Assembly: GCF_024323335.1 (NCBI RefSeq)
Contig: NC_066581.1
Coordinates: 32,732,699-32,796,698 of the forward strand
Length of the DNA: 64,000 nt
Source of the DNA: Lathyrus oleraceus
Taxonomy: Eukaryota > Streptophyta > Magnoliopsida > Fabales > Fabaceae
Direction: 5' to 3'
The stretch's first letter is position 1. Each line of letters opens with the position of its first letter. The position numbers and the translations under genes were made by a program. Positions 52,108-61,729 of this stretch are shown in pieces. Below the pieces are notes generated by a model. That model was given only the letters and a program-made list of their open reading frames with translations. It was not told the DNA's origin and did not search any database.

Positions 52108-53445
52108 ATGGCTTCTGCTCGTAGGAATACTATCCGGATCAACTTTGTAGGAATACCTCCTAAGCTTAAGGAATTTGTCTCTCAAGTTTCTGAAAACTCC
52201 CAGTTCATCAAGAGGCATGGTCACCTACTGGATCTAGTCACTTCAAGGTTCAATGAAGACATGATGAGTGTCCTGTTTCAGTTCTTTGACCCTAAACATC
52301 ATTGCTTCACATTTCCCGACTATCAGCTGGTTCCTACAATGGAAGAGTTCTCCAAGCTTCTGGGTATACCTATTCTTGATCAGAAACCCTTCACAGGCTT
52401 GGAAAAAGAGCCTAAACCTTAAGTCATTGCTGCAGCCTTACATTTAAAGAAATCAGACATTGTCCTAGAAACAAGGAGTGGAGTTAAGGGTATTCTTGCT
52501 AAGGTATTGATGGAGAAAGCTCAAGTATTCCTGAAGGCTATAAGTTATGATGCTTTTGAGGAGATCTTAGCCCTATTGATTTATGGCTTAGTACTGTTCC
52601 CCAATCCAGACCAGTTCATAGACATACACGCCATCAACATATTTCTGACTCGCAATCCAGTGCCTACATTACTTGGAGACATCTTACACTCTCTTCATAC
52701 CCGTACTACGAAGGCACGAGGAACTCTGATGTGTTGCATACCTCTATTATCTAGGTGGTTTATTTCTCACCTTCCTCGATCAGTGATGAAGAATGAACAA
52801 GGGTTCAGGTGGTCCAAGAGGATTATGTCACTTTCTCATTCAGATATTCATTGGTGCTCTAGATCTATGGAGAATGTTACCATCATTGACCGTTGTGGAG
52901 AGTTCCCTAATGTGCCACTCCTTGGCATAAGAGGGGGCATTACCTAGAACCCTTCTTTAGCTCTACGTCAGTTTGGTTACGCTCGGACTGATGGTCCTCA
53001 TGACATGCTTATTCAGGGTATTGTGTTCGACTACGACAACAATCTTCAAGGTTACCGTCAAAGGTTCATACGAGCATGGGGTAAAGTGAACAAGGTTGAC
53101 AGCAAGACTCTGGAACCCAAGTACACTATTCCTTTGGAACCATATCTCAGATGGGTACGATCTCGTGCTCAGACTCTTATGATGCCATATCCTGCTATCC
53201 TGCCAGTTACCATGGAGCCTGTTGCTGAAGGAGATACTTCTTACATCATTCTTCATCCAGACATGCCCACTGACTTGGAAGAGTTACAGAGGTCCTGGAT
53301 CCAGTTGAAGGAGCAAAGAGATACTTTTGAGACTCATTACAAGGCAAGTCAGGAAAGAATCCTGGAGCTAACAAAACAACTTCACGAGGAGCGGAATCTC
53401 AACTCATACCTCAACACAAAGAGGAAACGTCCATGGGAGACTTAA
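52108..53445 (+). pseudogene. ORF1 of element D (PMD/DUF7745-like), two in-frame stops
   Basis: ATG at 52,108 (MASARRNTIRINFVGIPPKL); one frame to 53,445, about 445 codons, interrupted by TAA at 52,420-52,422 and TAG at 52,945-52,947. It is the most complete N-terminus of the three ORF1 copies in the window: FFDPKHHCFTFPDYQLVPTM, GIPILDQKPF, then YGLVLFPNPDQFIDIHAIN, CCIPLLSRWFISHLP, GEFPNVPLLGIRGGIT. A short coiled-coil tail (SWIQLKEQRDTFETHYKASQ) follows and it ends RKRPWET. The tail is much shorter than in F. Function not established; neither a nuclease nor a capsid motif is visible. The start is supported by the acceptor-like CAG three bases upstream. Confidence 0.85.
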
Positions 53446-53655
53446 AACCCCATTTTTTGTATTCATTTCATTTTTATTGTAAGCCCAAGGGGCAAACAAG
53501 TTTATTACTAATAAAAGTTTACTTTTTGGTGGTTTAAACAAATTTAAATCCTACGGTCCTTGAAAACATTGCATAAGCATCTACATACCATATTATTGCA
53601 TCACAGGTTTCTTATGAACAGGTATCTTATCTTCTCGCTGTTTATTTCAGCAGAA

Positions 53656-54567
53656 ATGGCTCTTGAACAGACTGTCAAAGATCTCCAGGCTCAGAATGCA
53701 CAATTCCAAGAGTTGATTCTGAACTTGTCCAAGGGGCAAGATGAGTTGAAGACATTGCTGGCTAAGAAGAAGAAGAAGACTAGAAGATCAGGAGGCCTTA
53801 TCAATCCGGGAAGAAGATTCAGAGGCCCTATCAAGACAAAGGAACAGGTTGATGATCATGAGTCTGAAAATTCTGAGAAAGAGGGAGGTAGTCCCCATGA
53901 TACTGTGGGAGATTCTGATTCTGAAGCAAATTATTATCATGATCCTAATGAAGATAAGTACAAGATGCTGGTGGATAGAATGAATGCTATGGAGTTACAA
54001 AAATCTTCTGGGCTGGATTTTGAAGATCGGAGTTTAATATCTGGAGTGGTTATACCTATTGGTTTCAAGGTTCCTGCTTTTGTGGTGTATGATGGTGTCT
54101 CATGTCCCAAGCTGCATTTAAGATCCTATGTCCGGAGGATTCAACCACATACAGCTGATAAGAAGTTATGGATTCATTTCTTCCAAGAGAGCTTGTCTGG
54201 AGCTCAATTGGAATGGTACTATCAATTGGAGAGTGTCAATATCCGTGATTGGAATGATCTTGCTGAGGCCTTCTACAGGCAATACCAATACAATGCTGAT
54301 TTAGCACCTACTCGCATGCAGCTACAAAGCATGTCAATGGGTGCTAAGGAGAATTTCAAGGAGTATGCCCAGAAATGGAGAGACCTGGCTGGCAGAGTTC
54401 AACCTCCTCTGACTGACAGGGAGCTAGTGGATATGTTTACAAGTACGCTGAATAGTCCTTTCTATAGTCACCTCATTGGAAGCTCATCATCTGGTTTCAC
54501 TGAGTTGATAATGACTGGAGAGCGTGTGGAAAGTGGCATAAGAAGTGGTAAGATACAAGTGCTGTGA
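53656..54567 (+). pseudogene. gag: gag of element D, truncated after the capsid region
   Basis: Open frame of 303 residues from MALEQTVKDLQAQNAQFQEL. A KKKKK-containing basic stretch (about residue 40) is absent from G and F. The capsid-type region is complete (PKLHLRSYVRRI, WIHFFQESLSGAQLEWYYQL, YRQYQYNADLAPTRMQLQ, ERVESGIRSGKIQV). The frame then stops at TGA 54,565-54,567, exactly where a deletion joins it, out of frame, to sequence after the protease. The zinc knuckle, second Cys cluster and protease are therefore missing. An acceptor-like TTTATTTCAG lies six bases upstream of the ATG. The truncated Gag could still be translated. Confidence 0.9.
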
Positions 54568-55109
54568 CCTCCACTCTACATCAGAAGTTGAGATATCCAG
54601 TGAAGGGAAAGATCGTAACTGTTTATGGAGAGGAAGAATATATGGTCAGTCATGTGAATACATTTAAGTATGTTGAAGTGGAAGGTGAATATGTTGAGAC
54701 TCCTTGCCAGACATTTGAAGTAGTTCCTTGGGTCGTTCCCGCTACTGAAGCTCCTCCTGTGGTTAAAAGAGTTCCTGTGGTTACCAGAGTACCTCCTACA
54801 ATGGCTTCCCTCAAAGATGCTAGAGCTGTGGTTGAAGAAGGTGGTTGCACTATTTGGGGTCAGCTTCCCGACATTCCTTACAAGTCTGACAAGTTTGGTT
54901 TGGGTTTCACTGCAGAGTCCCAGAAGGCTGTCCGTCGTGCTCGTGCTGTTCGTATCACCAATCCAGGGAACATGAAAGATCAAATCAATGATGTGGGTGA
55001 CTATAATGAAGACTACAATCTGGATAACTGGATTTTTCCTATTGTGGGTGATGGGCTCAACAATTGGAAGACTGAAGACGTTATTCCTATCTCCTTTAGT
55101 CAGGAGTAA
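54564..55109 (+). pseudogene. gag-pro C-terminal region of element D (post-protease)
   Basis: Frame of about 180 codons beginning at the deletion junction (TSTLHQKLRYPVKGKIVTVY), through SHVNTFKYVEVEG, ASLKDARAVVEEGG, KFGLGFTAESQKA and an acidic end. Aligns with F on both sides of the G insertion, so it served to verify that insertion point. No start codon of its own that I trust. TAA stop overlaps the GTAA donor. Confidence 0.88.
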
Positions 55110-55340
55110 ATACTATTACTGTGTTGTTATTTTTAAGTTTGAACAATTAAACTTTTAAGCCTTGTGCCTTACCCGGGGCACAATGGTATGCTTATTTCGG
55201 GATGTCATTTCATTTGCATACTTCATTCAATAAAAATCAATGGACGTTTCGTTTTCGTAAATATTGGGCTCTTTGTTTTTCTTTTATTTTATTTTCATCA
55301 GCTATGTGTTCTTACACACACCCACATCACTAAAATGCAG
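55106..55340 (+). other. Putative pro-RT intron of element D
   Basis: GA|GTAAAT overlaps the stop; acceptor TAAAATGCAG ends at 55,340; 235 nt. Phase is conserved with A, F and G. Confidence 0.7.
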
Positions 55341-56015
55341 ATCCTCATCCACTCTGGATCCTGTTGATAACAGTTCTACTATTGCCAATTATAATTTCGA
55401 GAATCCGATCTATCAAGCTGAAGATGGAAAGGATGAAGATTGTGAAGTACCTGTAGAGCTTGCTAGGTTATTACAACAAGAAGAGAAAGCTATACAGCCA
55501 CATGAAGAGCCAATCGAAGTTGTAAATCTGGGTACTGAAGTAGACAAGAAAGAAGTCAAAATAGGAGCAGGCTTGGAAAACAGTGTCAAAGAAAGATTGA
55601 GTCGGATGTTACGTGACTATGTAGAGGTTTTCGCTGGAAAAATCAAGAGATGATATGGAATGATGAATGTCAAGAAGCTTTTGACAAAATCAAGAAGTAT
55701 CTCCAAGAACCTATAAATCTGATGCCACCAGTTGAAGGAAGACCTTTAATCATGTATTTGACCGTGTTAGAAAATTCAATAGGGTGTGTGTTGGGGCAAC
55801 ATGACGAGTCTGGTCGAAAAGAGCATCCAATATACTACCTTAGCAAAAGGTACCGACTGTGAAACAAGATACTCCCAGCTCGAGAAAGCTTGCTATGCTT
55901 TGGCTTAGGCTGCTCGCCGACTAAGACAGTATATGTTGAATCATACCACTTTATTGATTTCTAAGATGGATCTTATCAAATATACATCTGAGAAACCTGC
56001 TCTCTCCGGAAGAAC
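55341..56015 (+). pseudogene. pol: pol remnants of element D: RT N-terminus fused to RT thumb region
   Basis: 55,341-55,635 encodes the pre-RT segment (FENPIYQAEDGKDEDCEVP ... LLRDYVEVFA), equivalent to F residues about 30-115. The catalytic RT (all motifs from VRMCVDYRDLN to YVDDM) is then deleted. Sequence resumes at NDECQEAFDKIKKYL (about 55,655) and runs through MPPVEGRPLIMYLTVLENS, GCVLGQHDESGRKEHPIYYL. It then shifts frame near 55,850 with a stop (TAG about 55,907) and reaches SKMDLIKYTSEKPAL. At about 56,012 a further deletion joins it to integrase. No RT activity is possible. Confidence 0.88.
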
Positions 56016-56654
56016 AACAAGATGATTGCTGAACTCTGCATGCAGTTCAAGATTAAGCATCACAACTCTTCTCCGTATCGTCCGAAGATGAATGGGGCAG
56101 TAGAAGCTGCTAATAAGAACATTAAGAAGATTCTACAGAAGATGACTGTTACTTACAAGGATTGGCACGAGATGTTACCATTTGCTCTTCATGGTTATCA
56201 TACTACAATACGTACTTCAACAGGGGCAACCCCATTCTCCTTAGTCTATGGTATGGAAGCAGTTCTGCCCATTGAAGTTCAGATCCCTTCCTTAAGAATC
56301 ATGAAGGATGCAGGCTTGGATGAAGATGAGTGGATTCAAACTCGACTCGACCAGATAAATTTGATTGATGAAAAGAGGTTGGCAGCTGTTTGTCATGGTC
56401 AGATGTACCAAAAACGGATGATCAAAGCTTTCAATAAGAAGGTTAAGCCAAAGGTATATCGGGCTGGTGACTTGGTAATCGAGCGTATCATACTACCACA
56501 GGGTGATCCTAGGGGCAAGTGGACTCCTACATATGAAGGACCATTTGTGGTCAAAAGAGTATTCTCAGGAGGTGCCATGATGCTTACTACTATGGATGGT
56601 GAAGACTTTCCACAGCCTGTAAACGCAGACATAGTTAAAAAATACTATGCATAA
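56016..56654 (+). pseudogene. pol: integrase C-terminal half of element D
   Basis: Begins at the deletion junction (NNKMIAELCMQFKIKHHNSS) just after where the second catalytic Asp (TDNGS) would be. It keeps the Glu region (MNGAVEAANKNIKKI) and the full C-terminal domain (DWHEMLPFALHGY, GATPFSLVYGMEAVLPIEV, RGKWTPTYEGPFVVKR), with the natural end NADIVKKYYA at 56,654. RNase H, the HHCC finger and two of the three catalytic acidic residues are gone. Confidence 0.9.
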
Positions 56655-56665
56655 AAAGAGACCCG

Positions 56666-56838
56666 CTAGGTTGACTGGCCTAGGCAAAAATAAGGGCATC
56701 CCGGCAAACCAAAAGGGTTCGGGCAAAAATTAGGGATATATATAAAAAAAATGTACACCCGGCAAGTCGAAAACCTGAAAAGGCGGCTTGGGCAAAAAAG
56801 GGTATCCCGGTGGATTGAAAACCTGAAAGGGCAATCCA
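56666..56838 (+). other. Hairpin array after pol, element D (four units)
   Basis: CTAGG/CCTAG (56,666-56,670 with 56,679-56,683); AACC/GGTT (56,707-56,710 with 56,716-56,719, weaker); CAAGTCG/CGGCTTG (56,763-56,769 with 56,784-56,790, one G-U, inner CC-TGAAAA-GG); TGGATT/AATCCA (56,811-56,816 with 56,833-56,838). Confidence 0.7.
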
Positions 56839-58675
56839 GGCAAAAGTTAGGGATTAAAGCGTATGACTATGTCTCGTTTGGATCACTCATGTAACTTCAA
56901 CTGATGGTGCTACCTAAATCAAGTTCAAACAGATAAAGATCAATCAAATCGTTTCTGTCTCAACAGCAGAAGATGAGATATTTGTAGATAATGGCAATAG
57001 TAGAATTGAAACTCAATAGGATCATTTTTCACATAGCTGTTTTCTTTGTTTTATAAAAAATTTACGACGAATTCCTCTTACTAGGATTTCTATCTCCTTG
57101 TACAAACTTGCCTATGTATAGGTCACTTTGTGATATAAATAAAATTTCATCTTTGAATCCAGATTTACTTTTACTCTATTTACATAAGCGAAAACGTCCA
57201 TTGGTTGTGTTTGAATGTATGTATGCTTTTGAATACGATTGATGTCTACCAGAAATGCATAAAATGCAGTAATAGTATTTACTAAGGACGAACAAGGGTA
57301 GTAGTTCAACGAAGCTTCGCCGGTTCATCCCCACTACAAATCCCCAGCAGAGCAAATCTATCTTTATAGATGCTTCGAATTACGTCTCCCCTTGAATTTA
57401 TGTCCATCTCTTTTATCCTCAGTCGGGATACTCAGGAACTTATTCCTTCAATAGAAGTACGACGAACGAATACGGGAAGTGACAAATACTATACTATCAA
57501 ACAAGACGAGAACGAGTTCCTCATATTCTTCAGCAACGAATCGGGATTTATTTTCCCTAACCAGCAGTTGTTATACAAAGATATCCGGACGCTTCAGGCC
57601 TCATGATTCATACATACATCATTTACATCATACCATAGCATATCCATAAGTGCATAATACATTTACTTAGATGCACCATGCCATGCATGCATACATATTG
57701 CATAAACTAACCTTTTCCTTGCAGGATGGTTATATACAGATAAAATACTATCAACAATTCACAACAGGTCAGAAACGATCTATACGAAGATCTAGTGCTG
57801 ATACTTAATCATTACTCAAGGTGTCCTTGGATAGTAGGCAAACGGTCTATACGAAGATCTATTCCCTAGTCCAGGATGTTTTCAGGAGAGTTAATCCTGA
57901 TACTCTTTTGTCCTCGGATAGTAGGCAAACGGTCTATACGAAGATCTATTCCCTAGTCCATGATATTTTCAGGAGATTTCATCCTGATATTCTTTTGTTC
58001 TTGGATAGTAGGCAAACGGTCTATACGAAGATCTATTCCCTAGTCCAGGATATTTTCAGGAGATTTCATCCTGACACTCTTTTGTTCTTGGATATTAGGC
58101 AAACGGTCTATACGAAGATCTATTCCCTAGTCCAGGATATTTTCAGAAGATTTAATCCTGATATTCTTTTGTTCTTGGATAGTAGGCAAACGGTCTATAC
58201 GAAGATCTATTCCATAATCCAGGATATTTCCAGAAGAGATAATCATCACGAAGATTTATTTCTACTGGTCTATTCAACAATTCAAAACAGTTCAGAGACG
58301 ATCTATACGAAGGTCTAGTGCTGATACTTAATTCAGAAAGAAATCGCCACGAAGATTTGGTTCTGACACTTAAATTAAAAGTATGTTCTTAGATACGATT
58401 CAGAGACGGCCTATACGAAGACCTAGTACTGATGTCCAGTATCAACATCAAGATATTATCACCTCCTGATATTATGGATGGCATCTATAAGCCCATCTCC
58501 AGTTCTTCCAAGTGGCATCTTCAAGCCCACTTAAGCATATACAACCAGTCATCAGTGTTACTTTACGCATCGGCGAGCGCAAATTTTTGGGCTTTTGTGT
58601 TCAATCCCCTTCAACCTTCCAAGTCACGAATGGCACACAGGCCAATCTAACTCCTCAGGTTTCAGAAAATTGAAC
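56839..58675 (+). other. 3' UTR of element D (no gene)
   Basis: Noncoding. An exact 12-base match to the PBS complement (TCCCCAGCAGAG) is at 57,341-57,352. 57,600-57,720 is CAT-rich. The tandem repeat is at 57,829-58,265. The end (GAACAGGGGCAGC) is polypurine. Confidence 0.8.
57829..58265 (+). repeat. 87-bp tandem repeat in D 3' UTR (five units)
   Basis: Units start at 57,829, 57,916, 58,003, 58,090 and 58,177, an exact 87-bp period. Core GGATAGTAGGCAAACGGTCT followed by ATACGAAGATCTATTCCCTAG. 87 is 29 codons, so a 165-codon frame stays open through the array; its protein has no recognisable family. Confidence 0.93.
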
Positions 58676-58684
58676 AGGGGCAGC
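58676..58684 (+). other. Polypurine tract of element D
   Basis: AGGGGCAGC directly before the 3' LTR. Confidence 0.9.
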
Positions 58685-61600
58685 TGTTGCACCCCAAAAT
58701 TTGCCCTCTATTTTTAACTCTAACCAATTTTTTGTTTCACATTCATTTGCATCATCTTCATAGCATAACATTTTTTTCTGTCTTTATATTAGCCGGAATA
58801 ATTTCTCGGAATTTACAAACAGACTGGTCAAATTAACTTTTTAACTGTGCCTAAAATTAGTCAACGAAAAAATGTCAAGTTTAAGTTTGCAATTGTCGGT
58901 AACATTAATCTGCGGTTCACGTGGTTTAATTTGACATGCTAAAAATATTTTTACGACTATTTTTGGTCATATGTTGATCAGTCTGAGCAGTTTAAACGGT
59001 CATAATTTTTATTTCAAAATCCGACCAAACGCTGTATTTTTCCGAGTCATTTATTTCGCGCTGATTATTTTGACGTGTTCATTTTATTTTTTTCGAGCAT
59101 TTTGGTGCCCGACTTTTTTTTTTTGAGTCTATTTATTTTTATATTGGGTCTAGAATAAATAAATAGGTTAATTAGTTTTTATTTTAATTTTAACTATTTT
59201 AATTATTTAACTTTATTCAGTTTTTAATTTAATATTGGGTTTCAAAATAAACTTAGGCCCATTATCATTAACCTAATTTGTTCCTATATATATTTACTAG
59301 CATGACTGATAGAGAGAGGCCAAAAAAGACAGAACAAAAAAAGAGAAACTGAGAGTGACTGATCTATACTATCGTACACACAGTTTGATACATGCGGTTT
59401 GGTTAAATATATCAGGATATCGCCGTTTTGCTTTTTATGCACATAAGTATAACAGGTATAATAATTTGGTTCATTGTATTATGTATTTGATGTGTTTGTT
59501 TCTATATAAGTTTTACATGTCTCATAATATATAATATAATATAATAATAATTTTGTTGTTAATAAAAATGCATATGGATCATATAATATATAATTTATAA
59601 TATGTAACTAGTGTGTTAAATATATATATATATTTCTATTTTATGTTATAATTTGATTATGTTTTCGGATCGGATCGTGTCAATACGCCGTTTTCACATA
59701 TACGTGTATGAGGCGTGACATTTGTGTTATCCGATCCAGTTGCGATGATCGCAATTTTGCGCTAGCAACGCCGTTGTTTTTTTTTTAATTCATATTTTTT
59801 TTATATACATATATTTAGATCTGCACATTTTTTTCATAACTAACTACCCTGATTTTTCCTAAACCCTGACAATTTCGCCACAAACTCTAAATTTCAAACC
59901 TAAAACTTTAACCGTGTTATTTCCTTTAAACCATAAACCTTTTCTTAAACCTTAACAAACCTTATTATTATTTCCTATTTTCGCTCATATTTATGTTATT
60001 CATACACTGTAACTGCTTCGCCCTTGTAATATTTTAAGTTTTAACTTGTAATATTTTCAGTTTTACTTTTCGCCATCTTTATTATGTAACTGCACCAAAG
60101 CGTTGTAATAATTAGGGTTTTATTTTCTGCCATTGATTTTTCTGCCATTTATTTTTCTGCCATTTAAATTCCTGCCATTGATCCTATATTAACTGCGTGG
60201 TTTAGTAATGTAGGGCGTGAAAACCTACTAAATTAATTATTTAATATTTTTCTATAACCTTTATATTTTTTTGTAAATAAATAATAAATACTAACTATTT
60301 TAATAACTTTTTTTTATTACTTACTTATAATAATAAATCCTTATATATTTGTAAATAAAATCTAATTGACCATTTTCTAATGGAATAATAATAATAAACC
60401 TATTAATCTAATAATTTGATATTTTCTATAATCTTTATTTATTTTGTAAATAACTAACTTAATATTTTTCATATAACTCTTTTATTTTATAATTTGTACA
60501 TTAATGTATTTTAAATTCTTTTATTATTACTAATTTATTTTAAACTCGAATTTTTCTAATAACTTCTAAAAAAAATCTAACTTGTTTAACCTAAAATAAT
60601 TTCTTTTAAAATTCTAACCTTTTTATTATCACTTTATTATTATTGTTATTTTATTATTGCTTTATTACCATTGTTTATTTATTATTTTATTATTATTTGC
60701 TTTTATCTATTCTATTTTTGTTTCATTATTTTCCTTATTTTAATTTTGTTTTATTTAAAATATTAGGAACAAATGTATAGGTTGTAAATTTATTCTTTCT
60801 CGCCTGATTATTATGTATCTGTCCCATAGCCATGTAATAGTTTAGGAATTTATTTTTCTTGCTTTTATTTTTGTAAATATTTATTGCGTGGTTAGTAATT
60901 TAGGGAGTGCAAAAAACTAACTGTAAATAATTGAATTTAGAAAATTAGATTCAAGACAAATATCTGAAAAATAACACTCACACACGTAAGTCGATCTTTG
61001 ATCGCCATCTGTACTTCCTAGGGTATTCCTCTTGGTTGCCTTCTTTAAATGGTCAAGTCCCTCGAAAATAGGGGTGTCTTAAGCAAAGTCCCTTCAAACA
61101 GAAAAATCATCAAGTCCCTATAAACTTAAAAGATCAAGTCCCTACGAGGTTGCCTACGATATAATGATCTTGTCCCTTCGGTAAATATGATGATAGTCCC
61201 TACGAGTTGCTAAAGACACCCCTTATGTTGCCTTCATTGACCATACGATGACCCTACGCCCGTCCCTTAAACACATCCAAGGTAATGACTACCTATTCCT
61301 TAATAATAGGGACAGCTTACCATTGAAAGAATATACGAGAACACGAAAGACTTAATCTAGGGTAGGTATCTCATAGTTACTTGCTCACACTTTTCAAAAT
61401 TACTTTTACACCTCACAATTTCTAAACTAGGCTTTGTATACACCCATACGAGGGTCATTACAAAGTACTTAAAGAAATTTTTCTAATCACACACTACACT
61501 CTTGCAAACAAACAAAGTGAGCTAAGTAACTAAGAGCCCATGGATAACCATGGATATAAAGGGTGCTAATACCTTCCCTTTGTATAACCTACCCCCCGAA

Positions 61601-61724
61601 CTCAAAATCTTTTTAAGGTCTTTCCTGTTCTTTTATGTCCTTTCCTTTTGGATAAAATAAAAGTCGGTGGCGACTCTTGCTATCCGCAACATTTAACTAA
61701 AGTCAGTTCTCCCACCGTGTTACA
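58685..61724 (+). repeat. 3' LTR of element D (3,040 bp)
   Basis: Nearly identical to 48,323-51,383. TATA at 59,285; paired hairpins at 61,538-61,585. Length difference comes from small indels in T and TA runs and one missing TTTCTGCCATTGATT-type unit. Confidence 0.95.
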
Positions 61725-61729
61725 GCAGT
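61725..61729 (+). other. Target-site duplication of D (right copy)
   Basis: GCAGT, identical to 48,318-48,322. Confidence 0.95.

Larger units (their letters stand above)
48323..61724 (+). mobile_element. Element D: complete Ogre-type insertion (13,402 bp) with internal deletions, in F's 3' LTR
   Basis: LTR pair, PBS, polypurine tract and GCAGT duplication define both ends. ORF1 is full length with two stops. gag stops early, and protease, most of RT, RNase H and half of integrase are deleted at three separate junctions. The LTR family is distinct from A/E/F and from G (begins TGTTGCACCCC, ends CCGTGTTACA, very AT-rich). Confidence 0.96.
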
